DNA from: Panacagrimonas sp052386745
GTDB taxonomy: Bacteria; Pseudomonadota; Gammaproteobacteria; Nevskiales; Nevskiaceae
DNA length: 64,000 nucleotides
Assembly (NCBI GenBank): GCA_052386745.1
Contig: JBQTJW010000007.1
Location: 1 to 64,000, forward strand
Reading direction: 5' to 3'
Part shown: positions 51,592 through 60,528 of the stretch, piece by piece
Position numbering within the stretch: the first letter of the stretch is position 1
Layout of the letters: each line of letters opens with the position of its first letter
Made by a program: the position numbers and the translations under genes
Notes under the pieces: generated by a model
Told to the model about the DNA's origin: nothing
Database searches by the model: none
Seen by the model: only the letters and a program-made list of their open reading frames with translations

Positions 51592-52898
51592 CCGATGCCG
51601 TTCCGGCCTTCGCGGCGGGTCCCAGGACGGTGTCGGCGGTACCGGGCGCTCCCAGGACCCCGTCCACGCCGTCGTCTGACTGCTTCGCAGCCCAACTCGA
51701 TGCCATCGCCCCGAGCCCGACGCATCACAAGTTCGATGCGAAGCACGGCGCAGGCGCGTCGCCGGAAATGCGCTCGTCCGCTGACCCCGAACACGAAATG
51801 GCGATCGGAACGCCGGACGGCGAATCCGGATGCAAGCCGCCGACGTGCTGCGGGGCCAAGGTCAATCCGGATGGCGCAAGCGAGGCCGAGGACGCCGACA
51901 GCGATGGCGATGCCCTGGATTCCTCCGGATCGAACTCTCCGGCGCCAGAATCCATTCAGGCGTTCCTGCAGATGCTGGAGCGATCAGTGGCGGCCCTCGA
52001 TGACGCCTCCGGATCGGAAACACTCTCTTACACTTCGCAGGGAAGTCCAACGACCCTCGCCAACGACACACCGGTTGACCCCGCAATTGCTGCGCAGGCA
52101 TTGGCCCCAGGGTCGACCGTGCTTGGTGGAGTGGTGCCGATGCCGGGAGCGGCCAAAGTGGTTCCGCAAGCGCAATTTCTGAGCGGAGCGTCGCTCGCCC
52201 CGGGTGTGCCCGGTGCAATCGCGATGCCTGGCGCGCAGGAAAAGCCACCGGTCGCGCTATCGGAGGTCAATCCCAATCCTGTTCTGGCGCAAGCCGCTTT
52301 GCCGGAGCCCGCGCAGGATCGGGCCGCAGGGCCAACGGCGACTCTGCCAGACGCGGCATTGGCCCAAGCGGTTGACCAGGCGGTGACGGGTGCGGGGGAT
52401 CGACCCGGACCACTGGCGGGCGTCGTCGCAACGCCGACCACGACGGCGCTGCCGCAACCGCCGCCTGGTCCGCCCGCGCCGGGCCCCTTGCTTCCGCAAA
52501 CTCCCCTGAACCTGCAGGACGAGCGCTGGGCAGTGGATCTGGGCAACCGCCTGCTCTGGAGCGCGCGCGACGGCGTGCAGGAAGCAACGCTCCAACTCCA
52601 TCCGCAGGAGCTGGGAACCGTCGACGTTAGGATCTCGATCGACGCAGGACAGGTGCGGGTGGATTTCCAGTCGGCGCAGCCGGCCGTGCGCGCGGCGCTG
52701 CAGGCTGGCCTGGTGCAGCTTCAGGCACTGTTCGCGGGGGAAGGCCTGCAGTTGGCGCAGACCCGGATCGGTCACGGTGGTTCGCGTTCCGCCAGCCCTT
52801 CCTCCTCGGGTGAATCGGGGAGTTTCTGGGGTGAGCCGTCCACGAGCCTGCTGCGGCCGCGCGCCCGCCGCATCGGCGCGCTCGACCAGTACGCCTGA
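51588..52898 (+). CDS. fliK: Flagellar hook-length control protein FliK
   Basis: 436 aa. A long Pro/Ala-rich, low-complexity molecular ruler (about 1-305) precedes the C-terminal FliK domain (about 305-410) with EATLQLHPQELGTVDVRISI and ALQAGLVQLQALFAGEGLQL, which switches FlhB specificity. The tail is basic and Ser-rich. Last gene of the fliE operon; a 155-bp gap with a sigma-54 promoter follows. Confidence 0.93.
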   Translation: MTDAVPAFAAGPRTVSAVPGAPRTPSTPSSDCFAAQLDAIAPSPTHHKFDAKHGAGASPEMRSSADPEHEMAIGTPDGESGCKPPTCCGAKVNPDGASEAEDADSDGDALDSSGSNSPAPESIQAFLQMLERSVAALDDASGSETLSYTSQGSPTTLANDTPVDPAIAAQALAPGSTVLGGVVPMPGAAKVVPQAQFLSGASLAPGVPGAIAMPGAQEKPPVALSEVNPNPVLAQAALPEPAQDRAAGPTATLPDAALAQAVDQAVTGAGDRPGPLAGVVATPTTTALPQPPPGPPAPGPLLPQTPLNLQDERWAVDLGNRLLWSARDGVQEATLQLHPQELGTVDVRISIDAGQVRVDFQSAQPAVRAALQAGLVQLQALFAGEGLQLAQTRIGHGGSRSASPSSSGESGSFWGEPSTSLLRPRARRIGALDQYA

Positions 52899-53001
52899 GC
52901 CGCGTCCGGGCGCGCCGGAATTCCGCCGCGCGGAGCGCAGCATTTAGTGTCAATTCGTCGGCGGCTCAGTGAATCGCCGCGCTGCGAGATGATCGGTTCC
53001 G

Positions 53002-53017
53002 TGGCACAGGACTTGCC
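53002..53017 (+). promoter_or_regulatory. Sigma-54 promoter of the fliL operon
   Basis: TGGCAC-AGGAC-TTGCC, full consensus GG-N10-GC, nearly identical to the flgA promoter. It lies 36 nt upstream of fliL and should drive fliLMNOPQR-flhB. Confidence 0.9.
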
Positions 53018-53053
53018 CCCGAGGGTTCCATAAATCCCGCACGAGACCTGCCG

Positions 53054-53587
53054 ATGCCCGCCGCCGCGAAAGCCACGATCGACGACGATGCACCCACCAC
53101 GGTGCCGACCGTGGAGAAGAAGAAAAAGGGCTTGCTGCCGGCCATCGTCATCGCCATCGTGGTTTCGGCCGGGCTCAGTGGCGGGGTGGCCTGGTACGTG
53201 AGCAAGTCCTCGGTTCCAGCCGTCGATGCCAAGCATCCGGCGGAAGAGGCCAGGCCGGAATCCAGAGCACCGGCGATCTATCTTCCCTTGACGCCGGCGC
53301 TCGTGGTCAATCTCCAGGATGACGACGCGATGCGCTTCCTGCAGGCCGATATCGAAGTCATGTCACGCGATGCCACTGCCATCGAAGCGGTCACCAAGCA
53401 CATGCCGCGCATCCGCAACAGCCTGCTGATGCTGCTCGGCGCGCAGCGTGCGCCTGAGCTGGTAAGCCGCGCCGACAAGGAGCGCCTGCAAAGCCAGGTT
53501 CTTGCCGAGGTGCGCCGCATCCTCGAAGAAGAGACCGGCCATGCGGGTGTCGAGGCCATCTACTTCACCAGCTTCGTGATGCAATGA
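53054..53587 (+). CDS. fliL: Flagellar basal-body protein FliL
   Basis: 177 aa. A cytoplasmic N-terminus with KKKKG is followed by one membrane helix (about 32-52: LLPAIVIAIVVSAGLSGGVA) and a periplasmic stomatin-like domain (about 75-177) with DDDAMRFLQADIEVMSRDAT and ending YFTSFVMQ. FliL supports stator function. fliM overlaps its stop (ATGA). Confidence 0.94.
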   Translation: MPAAAKATIDDDAPTTVPTVEKKKKGLLPAIVIAIVVSAGLSGGVAWYVSKSSVPAVDAKHPAEEARPESRAPAIYLPLTPALVVNLQDDDAMRFLQADIEVMSRDATAIEAVTKHMPRIRNSLLMLLGAQRAPELVSRADKERLQSQVLAEVRRILEEETGHAGVEAIYFTSFVMQ

Positions 53588-54585
53588 GCACGCGCGATCT
53601 GCTTTCGCAGGACGAGATCGATGCCCTGCTGCACGGCGTCGACAGCGGAAAAGTCGAGCTGGAACCACCGCCCGCGCCGGGCGAGGCGCGTGCCTTCAAT
53701 CTGGCGTCGCAGGACCGCATCGTGCGCGGCCGCATGCCGACGCTGGAGATGATCAACGAACGTTTTGCGCGGCTGTTCCGCATCGGCCTGTTCAACATGC
53801 TGCGCCGTACGCCGGAGCTGACGGCGACGGGAATCGAGATGATGAAGTTCGGCGAATACACCCATTCGCTGTTCGTGCCGACCAGCCTGAACCTGATCCG
53901 GGTCAAGCCGCTTCGCGGGACGGCGCTGTTCATCTTCGAGCCGAAGCTGGTGTTCACCGTCGTCGACAATTTCTTTGGCGGCGACGGGCGCCTGGCAACC
54001 AAGATCGAAGGCCGCGAGTTCACGCCCACCGAAAGCCGGGTGATCCAGCTGCTGGTTCGCCAGGCGTTCGCCGATCTCACGGAAGCGTGGAATCCGGTCA
54101 TGAACCTGGAATTCGAGTATCTGAACTCCGAGGTCAATCCGCATTTCGCCAACATCGTGTCACCGAGCGAGATCGTGGTCGTCTCGCGTTTCCACATCGA
54201 GCTCGATGGCGGCGGTGGCGACCTGCATGTGACGTTTCCGTACTCCATGCTGGAACCGCTGCGCGAGCAGCTCGACGCCGGCGTGCAGTCGGACCGCGCG
54301 GACCGCGATGACAACTGGACGATGGCCCTGCGCGAGCAGCTGCAGGACGCCGAAGTCGAACTCGAAACGATGCTGGCGACCAGCCGCATCAGCGTGCGCG
54401 ATCTCATGCACCTGAAGGCGGGCGATGTGCTGCCCATCAACCTGCCCAAGACCGTCGAGCTGTGCGTCGAGAACCTGCCGGTGTTTCGCGGCCGCTTCGG
54501 CGTGCACAACGGCCATAACGCCGTCCGGATCACCGATGTCATCCGCCGAACCCCCGAAAGCGCCCTGCGTGCGGCGCGTCCCTGA
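53584..54585 (+). CDS. fliM: Flagellar motor switch protein FliM
   Basis: 333 aa C-ring protein. The N-terminal CheY-P binding motif LLSQDEIDALLHGV (about 5-18) is intact; the middle CheC-like domain starts LEMINERFARLFRIGLFNML; the C-terminal FliN-like domain has LPKTVELCVENLPVFRGRFG. Coupled to fliL. Confidence 0.97.
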   Translation: MSTRDLLSQDEIDALLHGVDSGKVELEPPPAPGEARAFNLASQDRIVRGRMPTLEMINERFARLFRIGLFNMLRRTPELTATGIEMMKFGEYTHSLFVPTSLNLIRVKPLRGTALFIFEPKLVFTVVDNFFGGDGRLATKIEGREFTPTESRVIQLLVRQAFADLTEAWNPVMNLEFEYLNSEVNPHFANIVSPSEIVVVSRFHIELDGGGGDLHVTFPYSMLEPLREQLDAGVQSDRADRDDNWTMALREQLQDAEVELETMLATSRISVRDLMHLKAGDVLPINLPKTVELCVENLPVFRGRFGVHNGHNAVRITDVIRRTPESALRAARP

Positions 54586-54594
54586 GCCTTCTCC

Positions 54595-54954
54595 ATGAAC
54601 ACTGAAAATTCTGCTGCCAACGGCCGTGCACGTAACGATTTCCCGCGCGCCAGCTTCGAGTCGCTGGACGGTGCCGGCCCGTCCACGGCGGGCGAGTTCG
54701 GGCTGGACGTGATCCTGGACGTGGCCGTCACACTGTCGATGGAGGTGGGCCGCGCCCGCATTCCCATCCGCAACCTGTTGCAGCTCAACCAGGGCTCGGT
54801 CGTGGAGCTCGAGCGTGCCGCCGGCGAGCCGCTGGACGTCTACGCCAACGGCACGCTGATCGCCCACGGCGAAGTCGTGGTGGTGAACGAAAAATTCGGC
54901 GTGCGCCTGACCGATGTGGTCAGTCCCGCCGAGCGCATCCGCAAGCTGAAGTGA
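54595..54954 (+). CDS. fliN: Flagellar motor switch protein FliN
   Basis: 119 aa. The SpoA domain (about 38-115) has LDVAVTLSMEVGRARIPIRN, LLQLNQGSVVELERAAGEPL and ends NEKFGVRLTDVVSPAERIRK. The N-terminal ~35 residues are variable. It forms the bottom of the C-ring and docks FliH. Stop overlaps the fliO GTG start (GTGA). Confidence 0.96.
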   Translation: MNTENSAANGRARNDFPRASFESLDGAGPSTAGEFGLDVILDVAVTLSMEVGRARIPIRNLLQLNQGSVVELERAAGEPLDVYANGTLIAHGEVVVVNEKFGVRLTDVVSPAERIRKLK

Positions 54955-55304
54955 GCGCGGGGACGCCGGCTGGAGGTGCCGAGTTGCTCGGGCTTGCGGG
55001 CAGCCTGCTGGTTGTCCTGGGCGTCATCCTGGCACTGGCGTGGCTCCTGCGGCGCGTGCAGGGCTTGCGCGTACAAGGCACGCAGAGCGTTCGCGTCCTG
55101 GGTGGTACCGCCGTTGGCGCCAAGGAGCGCGTCCTGATCGTGCAGGCGGGAGGCCAGCAGTTCCTGATCGGCGTGGCGCCCAACGCCGTCAACCTGCTCC
55201 ATCATTTCGATGAGCCGCTTCCGGAACCGGACGAATCGGCAGCATCAATCCCGGTGTTCGCGCAGAAGCTGCAATCACTCATGCGCAGCAAGGCCCGCTC
55301 ATGA
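54951..55304 (+). CDS. fliO: Flagellar export gate assembly protein FliO
   Basis: 117 aa. One membrane helix (about 12-33: LLVVLGVILALAWLLRRV) and a cytoplasmic domain with VRVLGGTAVGAKERVLIVQA and GGQQFLIGVAPNAVNLLHHF, the family pattern. It helps assemble the FliP ring. GTG start; overlap of 4 nt with fliP. Confidence 0.93.
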   Translation: MSAGTPAGGAELLGLAGSLLVVLGVILALAWLLRRVQGLRVQGTQSVRVLGGTAVGAKERVLIVQAGGQQFLIGVAPNAVNLLHHFDEPLPEPDESAASIPVFAQKLQSLMRSKARS

Positions 55305-56056
55305 GCCAGGGACTGGCCATCCGCCTGGGGCTCGCCGTTCTGCTGTTGCTGCCGGCGTGGGCGCAGGGCGCTTCGCTGCCGGGCCTGACGGCCGTCACCG
55401 TGACGCCCGCCGCCAACGGGGGCAGCGCCTACAGCCTGAGCCTGCAGGTGCTGCTGCTGATGACGGCATTGACGCTGCTGCCGGCGGCCTTGCTGATGAT
55501 GACCTCGTTCACACGCATCATCGTCGTGATGGGTCTGCTCCGCCAGGCACTGGGGACCGGGCAGACACCATCCAACCAGGTGCTGATCGGGCTCTCGCTG
55601 TTCCTCACGTTCTTCGTCATGTCGCCGGTGTTCGATCGCGTGTACACCGACGCGGTGGCCCCTTACGCGGACGGCAGGCTGGAGTTCACCGCGGCCCTGG
55701 AAGCAGCCAGCAAGCCGGTCCGGAGCTTCATGCTGGCGCAGACTCGCGAGGCCGACCTGTTGGCGTTTGCCAGGATGGCAGGAAAGGGCCCGTTCCAGGG
55801 GGCGGACGACGTGCCCTTCGTGGTGCTCGCCGCCTCGTTTGTCACCAGCGAACTGAGCACGGCGTTCCAGATCGGTTTCATGCTGTTCATTCCCTTCGTG
55901 GTGATCGACCTGGTGGTGTCCAGTGTCCTGATGTCCATGGGCATGATGATGCTGTCGCCCGTGCTGATCTCGCTGCCCTTCAAGCTGATGCTCTTCGTGC
56001 TGGTGGATGGCTGGTCGCTGGTCATGGGCACGCTGGCCGCGAGCTTCAAGTCGTGA
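55301..56056 (+). CDS. fliP: Flagellar export gate protein FliP
   Basis: 251 aa. Cleaved N-terminal signal (1 to about 22) followed by four membrane segments; signature MMTSFTRIIVVMGLLRQALG (about 66-85) and QTPSNQVLIGLSLFLTFFVM, and FVVIDLVVSSVLMSMGMMML near the C-terminus. Core of the export gate with FliQ and FliR. Overlaps fliQ by 4 nt. Confidence 0.97.
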   Translation: MSQGLAIRLGLAVLLLLPAWAQGASLPGLTAVTVTPAANGGSAYSLSLQVLLLMTALTLLPAALLMMTSFTRIIVVMGLLRQALGTGQTPSNQVLIGLSLFLTFFVMSPVFDRVYTDAVAPYADGRLEFTAALEAASKPVRSFMLAQTREADLLAFARMAGKGPFQGADDVPFVVLAASFVTSELSTAFQIGFMLFIPFVVIDLVVSSVLMSMGMMMLSPVLISLPFKLMLFVLVDGWSLVMGTLAASFKS

Positions 56057-56322
56057 CGCCGGAAACGGTGCTGTCCACCGGCCGCGAGGCTCTGATGCTG
56101 GCGGTGCTGCTGGCGGCGCCGCTGCTGCTGGTGGCGCTGACCGTGGGTGTCGTGGTGGGCGTTTTCCAGGCGGCAACGCAGATCAACGAGCAGACCCTGT
56201 CGTTCATCCCCAAGCTGCTGGCGATGGCCGCGGTGACCGTGGTCGCCGGGCCGTGGATGTTGCGGCTGCTGATCGAATTCACGCGCCGCCTGATCGAAAG
56301 CATCCCGGTGCTGATTCGCTGA
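56053..56322 (+). CDS. fliQ: Flagellar export gate protein FliQ
   Basis: 89 aa with two membrane helices (about 15-40 and 53-75). Signature VGVFQAATQINEQTLSFIPK (about 34-53) and a C-terminal LIEFTRRLIESIPVLIR. GTG start overlapping the fliP stop; the frame opens further upstream only within fliP. Confidence 0.95.
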   Translation: MTPETVLSTGREALMLAVLLAAPLLLVALTVGVVVGVFQAATQINEQTLSFIPKLLAMAAVTVVAGPWMLRLLIEFTRRLIESIPVLIR

Positions 56323-56339
56323 TTCCGGCCGCGCGGTCC

Positions 56340-57116
56340 GTGAACTTCAGCGAAACCGATCTGCTGAACTGGCTGCAAACGGCCTGCCTGGTATTCGCGC
56401 GCTGCGGAGGCGTGGTGATGACGGCGCCGGTGTTCGGTGCGCGCCCGGTTCCACCGCGCGTCCGCGTGGCGCTGGCGATCCTGTCCACCGTGCTGCTGCT
56501 TCCCTTGTTGCCGGAAGTGCCGACCCGGATCCTGGGGACGCTCTGGTGGCTGGCGCTTGCCCAGCAGGTCCTCATCGGCGCGGCCATGGGCTTTGTGCTG
56601 CAACTGGTGTTCGAGGCGGTGGCACTGGCGGGTGAGCTGATCGCGTACGGCATGGGACTTTCGTTCGCGCAGTTGTCCGACCCCCTGCGCGGGGCGGGCA
56701 CGCCGGTGGTCGGGCAGTTCCTGATGATCCTCGCCACGCTGCTTTTCCTGGGGCTCGACGGGCATCTGGTCCTTCTGCAGGGCATGGCCGGGAGTTTCCG
56801 GACCCTGCCGCCGTCGGCGGGCGGCTTCTCGCCGGACGTGTTCTGGGGTATCGCCATCTGGGGTGGCCAGATGTTCGCAGGCGCCATCCGGATCGCCGTG
56901 CCGCTGATGGTTGCGATGCTGGTCATCAACCTGAGCTTCGGCGTGCTGAGCCGTGCCGCACCCTCGCTCAACCTGCTGGCGGTCGGGTTTCCCATTTCGC
57001 TGCTCGCCGGCATGGTGCTCCTGCAGTTTGGATTGCCGGGGCTGCAACTCGTGTTCAGCGACCTGCTGAACGACGCCTGGCAGTTGACGGCGTCCATCAC
57101 CGCCCCGCCGCGCTGA
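56340..57116 (+). CDS. fliR: Flagellar export gate protein FliR
   Basis: 258 aa, six hydrophobic segments. Signature FEAVALAGELIAYGMGLSFA (about 84-103) and LVINLSFGVLSRAAPSLNLL; it ends in the hydrophobic FlhB-facing segment. GTG start 18 bp after fliQ (VNFSETDLLNWLQTACLVFA). flhB follows with 1 bp between. Confidence 0.94.
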   Translation: MNFSETDLLNWLQTACLVFARCGGVVMTAPVFGARPVPPRVRVALAILSTVLLLPLLPEVPTRILGTLWWLALAQQVLIGAAMGFVLQLVFEAVALAGELIAYGMGLSFAQLSDPLRGAGTPVVGQFLMILATLLFLGLDGHLVLLQGMAGSFRTLPPSAGGFSPDVFWGIAIWGGQMFAGAIRIAVPLMVAMLVINLSFGVLSRAAPSLNLLAVGFPISLLAGMVLLQFGLPGLQLVFSDLLNDAWQLTASITAPPR

Positions 57117-57117
57117 C

Positions 57118-58293
57118 ATGTCGGAGGCCAGCGGCCAGGACCGGACCGAGCGCGCCAGCCCCAAGCGCCTGCGCGAGGCCCGCGAGCGCGGGCAGGTGCC
57201 GCGTTCGCGTGAATTGTCGGGCGCCGTGCTCATGACGGCAGCGGTGGGCACCATGATGGTGGCCGGTCACCACGTCGCGGAGGGCGCGGTACGCTGGCTG
57301 CGCTCGGCACTGAGCTTTCGGGCTGCTGACCTCACCGATCCCACGCAGCTGCCGCTGCGGCTCGGCGCCTTGATGCACGAGGCCATGATGCTGGTCGCGC
57401 CGGTGCTCGGGGCCTGCTTCATGGCCGCGCTGGCAGCGCCCATGCTGATTGGCGGCTGGAACCTGAGCACAAAAGCGCTGGTCCCGGATTTCAGCCGGCT
57501 CAATCCGTTGAAGGGGTTCGGCCGCATATTCTCCTCGCAGTCGCTGGCCGAGCTGCTGCGCAATCTTGGCAAGCTGGTCCTGCTCGGCATGATCGCGCTG
57601 GTCTGCTTCTGGGGGGTCAAGTCCAGCCTGCTCGCGATGCCGGCACAGTCGCCGGCAACCGCCATTGGGGATGGCCTGGTCGTCTGCCTGCGGATCATGG
57701 TCTGGCTATGCGGCGGGCTGTTGCTGATTGCCGCCATCGATCTGCCCTGGCAGCTCTGGAAATACGCACGCGATCTGCGGATGACCCGCCAGGAGCTGCG
57801 CGACGAGTACAAGCAGAGCGAGGGACGCCCCGAGGTCAAGGGGAGAATCCGCCGCCTGCAGCAGGAAATGGCCAACCGCCGGATGATGGAAAAGGTCCCC
57901 GGCGCGGACGTGGTGGTCACCAATCCGACCCATTACGCCGTCGCCCTGAAATATGCGGCCGGTGGAATGCGCGCGCCGCGCGTGGTGGCCAAGGGCGCTG
58001 GACCGATCGCGCAGCGCATTCGTGAACTGGCCGTGGAAAACCGCGTGACGCTCGTGTCCGCCCCGCCGCTGGCGCGCGCGCTGTATCGCGGCGTGGACCT
58101 CGACGCGGAGATTCCAGCCGCCCTGTACGCCGCGGTCGCGCAGGTGCTGACGTATGTCTACCAGTTGCGCGCCCATCGCCGCGGTCCCGTCCCGAGAGCG
58201 CCGGACGTAGGCGATGTGCCGGGTGGCGAGCCGGATCCTGATCCGGATCCGGATCCGAATCAGGATCAGGACCGGGACCGGGACTCGCGATAG
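57118..58293 (+). CDS. flhB: Flagellar export switch protein FlhB
   Basis: 391 aa. N-terminal GQDRTERASPKRLREARERG, four membrane segments, then the cytoplasmic autoprotease with Asn269-Pro270-Thr271-His272 (NPTH) that cleaves itself to switch from hook to filament export. The C-terminus is extended by an Asp-Pro repeat and Arg/Asp tail (about 371-391) encoded by a 34-bp palindrome at 58234-58267, not seen in E. coli FlhB (382 aa). End of the fliL operon; flhA follows after 117 bp. Confidence 0.95.
   Translation: MSEASGQDRTERASPKRLREARERGQVPRSRELSGAVLMTAAVGTMMVAGHHVAEGAVRWLRSALSFRAADLTDPTQLPLRLGALMHEAMMLVAPVLGACFMAALAAPMLIGGWNLSTKALVPDFSRLNPLKGFGRIFSSQSLAELLRNLGKLVLLGMIALVCFWGVKSSLLAMPAQSPATAIGDGLVVCLRIMVWLCGGLLLIAAIDLPWQLWKYARDLRMTRQELRDEYKQSEGRPEVKGRIRRLQQEMANRRMMEKVPGADVVVTNPTHYAVALKYAAGGMRAPRVVAKGAGPIAQRIRELAVENRVTLVSAPPLARALYRGVDLDAEIPAALYAAVAQVLTYVYQLRAHRRGPVPRAPDVGDVPGGEPDPDPDPDPNQDQDRDRDSR
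58234..58267 (+). repeat. 34-bp near-perfect palindrome within the 3' end of flhB
   Basis: Left arm GATCCTGATCCGGATCC (58234-58250) and right arm GGATCCGAATCAGGATC (58251-58267) are reverse complements with one mismatch. It encodes an Asp-Pro-repeat stretch running into NQDQ, and ends 26 nt before the flhB stop. Confidence 0.9.
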
Positions 58294-58361
58294 AACACGC
58301 CGGGTGGCCTGGACGGCGGGCATCGTGACCGCTCGTCGTTCGTCGCAAACCGTCTGCACAC

Positions 58362-58377
58362 TGGTCCGGCAAGGGCA
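58362..58377 (+). promoter_or_regulatory. Weak sigma-54-like site before flhA
   Basis: TGGTCC-GGCAA-GGGCA contains GG-N10-GC, but the -12 box lacks the TT of TTGC, so it is poor. It lies in the 117-bp flhB-flhA gap, the only gap of this size in the stretch, 33 nt before flhA. Confidence 0.3.
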
Positions 58378-58410
58378 GTTTGCAAGTACGGGAATTGCAC
58401 CCGGCAGCGC

Positions 58411-60477
58411 ATGCCCACCCATTTGAAGTCGATCGCGTTGCCGGCGTTCCTGCGCGGACGGGTTGGCGGCCTGGGTGCACCGCTCATGCTGATGGCGGTG
58501 CTCGCGATGATGGTGGTGCCGCTGGCACCGTTCGTCCTCGACCTGCTTTTCAGCTTCAACATCGCACTGTCGATCGTGATCCTGCTGGCCGTGGTGTACG
58601 TGCTCAGGCCGCTCGAATTCAGCGTGTTCCCCACCGTGCTCCTGCTGGTGACGCTGCTGCGGCTTGCGCTCAACGTGGCCTCCGCCCGGATCGTCCTGAT
58701 GCATGGGCACGAGGGCACCCATTCGGCAGGGCAGGTGATCGAAGCCTTTGGCGAGTTCGTCATCGGCGGGCACTACACGGTGGGATTCATCGTGTTCGCC
58801 ATCCTGACGATCATCAATTTCATGGTCGTCACCAAGGGTGCCGAGCGTGTCTCGGAAGTGTCCGCGCGCTTCGTGCTGGATGCGCTTCCCGGCAAGCAGA
58901 TGGCCATCGACGCAGATCTCAACGCCGGCTTGTTGACGCGCGACGAGGCCAGGCTGCGCCGCGAGGAAGTGCGCGAGGAAGCCGACTTCTACGGTTCCAT
59001 GGACGGTGCCAGCAAGTTCATCCGCGGCGACGCCATTGCCGGCATCCTGATCCTGTTCATCAACATCATCGGCGGCCTGCTCATCGGCACGCTCGAACAT
59101 GGGCTGCCGCTCGACGTGGCGCTGAAGAACTACACCCTGCTGACGATCGGCGACGGATTGGTGGCGCAGGTGCCCGCCCTGCTGCTATCGACTGCCGTGG
59201 CGATGCTGGTCACGCGCATGTCGCGTGCGCAGGACATGGGCCAGCAGCTCGCCGGGCAGGTGCTCGCACACCCGCGCGTGCTGGGCGTGGCTTCCGGCGT
59301 CATGGGGCTAATAGGGCTGATTCCCGGCATGCCTCACCTGGTGTTCCTGGGCATTTCCGTGGGTTGTGGAACCGCTGCCTGGATGCTCCAGCAGAAGCGC
59401 CAGGTTGCAAGTGCCGCGGTTCCGGCGCTGCCACCGCCGCCCAAGGCCGAAGAGTTGAGCTGGGAAGACGTGACGCCCGAAGACCTGCTTGGACTGGAAG
59501 TGGGCTACCGGCTGATTCCGCTGGTGGATGCGCGCCGGGGCGGGGAACTGATGGCGCGGATCAAGGGGGTGCGCCGCAAGCTGACGCAGGAGCTCGGCTT
59601 CCTGATTCCGCCGGTTCACATTCGTGACAACCTCCAGCTCGCACCCAACGGCTACCGGATTGTGCTGCACGGTGTTCCGATCGCGGCCGGGCAGGTTCAT
59701 CCCGACCGCGAGCTTGCGCTCAATCCGGGACGGGTATTCGGCACGGTGGAAGGCTTGCCCACGCGCGATCCGACCTTCGGCATGGAGGCGGTCTGGATCG
59801 AGCGAGGCTCGCGCGAACACGCGCAGACCCAGGGCTACACGGTGGTGGACGCAGGCAGCGTCCTGGCCACCCACCTCTCGCACCTGATCAAGGAGCACGC
59901 GTCCGAACTGCTGGGTTTCGATGAGACCCAGCAGCTCCTCAACGGACTCCAGAAAGTGGCGCCAAAGCTCGTCGAAGACTTGGTTCCCAAGCTCTTGCCG
60001 CTGTCGGTCTTCGTCAAGGTCCTGCAGAACCTTCTGGCCGAGCGCATCCCCGTGCGCTCACTGCGCGCGATCGCCGAAACCCTCGCCGAGGCCGCGCCGC
60101 GAAGCCAGGATCCCGTCACGCTCGCGGCAACGGTGAGGATCGCATTGGGTCGTCAGATCGTTCAAGAAATCAATGGGATGGAGCCGGAGCTGCCGGCGTT
60201 GACACTCGCGCCGCCACTGGAACGCGTGTTGCAGGACAGCCTGCAAACCGGCGGACAAATCCTGGAGCCGGGTCTGGCAGAACGTATGCACAAGGCAATC
60301 ACCGATGGCGTGGGCAAGCAGGAGAAAGCAGGCCAGACACCGGTCCTGCTGGTCCCGCCGTCGCTGCGTCCGCTGCTGGCCAGGTTCACGCGGCAGACCA
60401 TTCCCGGGCTGCACGTGCTGGCCTACAACGAGGTGCCCGAAACCAAGCGCATCCGGTTGATGGGATCGGTGGGATGA
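58411..60477 (+). CDS. flhA: Flagellar export gate protein FlhA
   Basis: 688 aa. About eight N-terminal membrane helices (20-320) with the FHIPEP-type RPLEFSVFPTVLLLVTLLRL, LNVASARIVL and ADLNAGLLTRDEARLRREEV, and a large cytoplasmic domain (about 345-688) that docks chaperone-substrate complexes. Translation start ATG 58411; no strong ribosome site is visible. flhF follows after 51 bp. Confidence 0.96.
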   Translation: MPTHLKSIALPAFLRGRVGGLGAPLMLMAVLAMMVVPLAPFVLDLLFSFNIALSIVILLAVVYVLRPLEFSVFPTVLLLVTLLRLALNVASARIVLMHGHEGTHSAGQVIEAFGEFVIGGHYTVGFIVFAILTIINFMVVTKGAERVSEVSARFVLDALPGKQMAIDADLNAGLLTRDEARLRREEVREEADFYGSMDGASKFIRGDAIAGILILFINIIGGLLIGTLEHGLPLDVALKNYTLLTIGDGLVAQVPALLLSTAVAMLVTRMSRAQDMGQQLAGQVLAHPRVLGVASGVMGLIGLIPGMPHLVFLGISVGCGTAAWMLQQKRQVASAAVPALPPPPKAEELSWEDVTPEDLLGLEVGYRLIPLVDARRGGELMARIKGVRRKLTQELGFLIPPVHIRDNLQLAPNGYRIVLHGVPIAAGQVHPDRELALNPGRVFGTVEGLPTRDPTFGMEAVWIERGSREHAQTQGYTVVDAGSVLATHLSHLIKEHASELLGFDETQQLLNGLQKVAPKLVEDLVPKLLPLSVFVKVLQNLLAERIPVRSLRAIAETLAEAAPRSQDPVTLAATVRIALGRQIVQEINGMEPELPALTLAPPLERVLQDSLQTGGQILEPGLAERMHKAITDGVGKQEKAGQTPVLLVPPSLRPLLARFTRQTIPGLHVLAYNEVPETKRIRLMGSVG

Positions 60478-60528
60478 GGATGAGGCGATGAACGACCACG
60501 ACCGAATGCTTTGCGGGCACCAGTCCCC

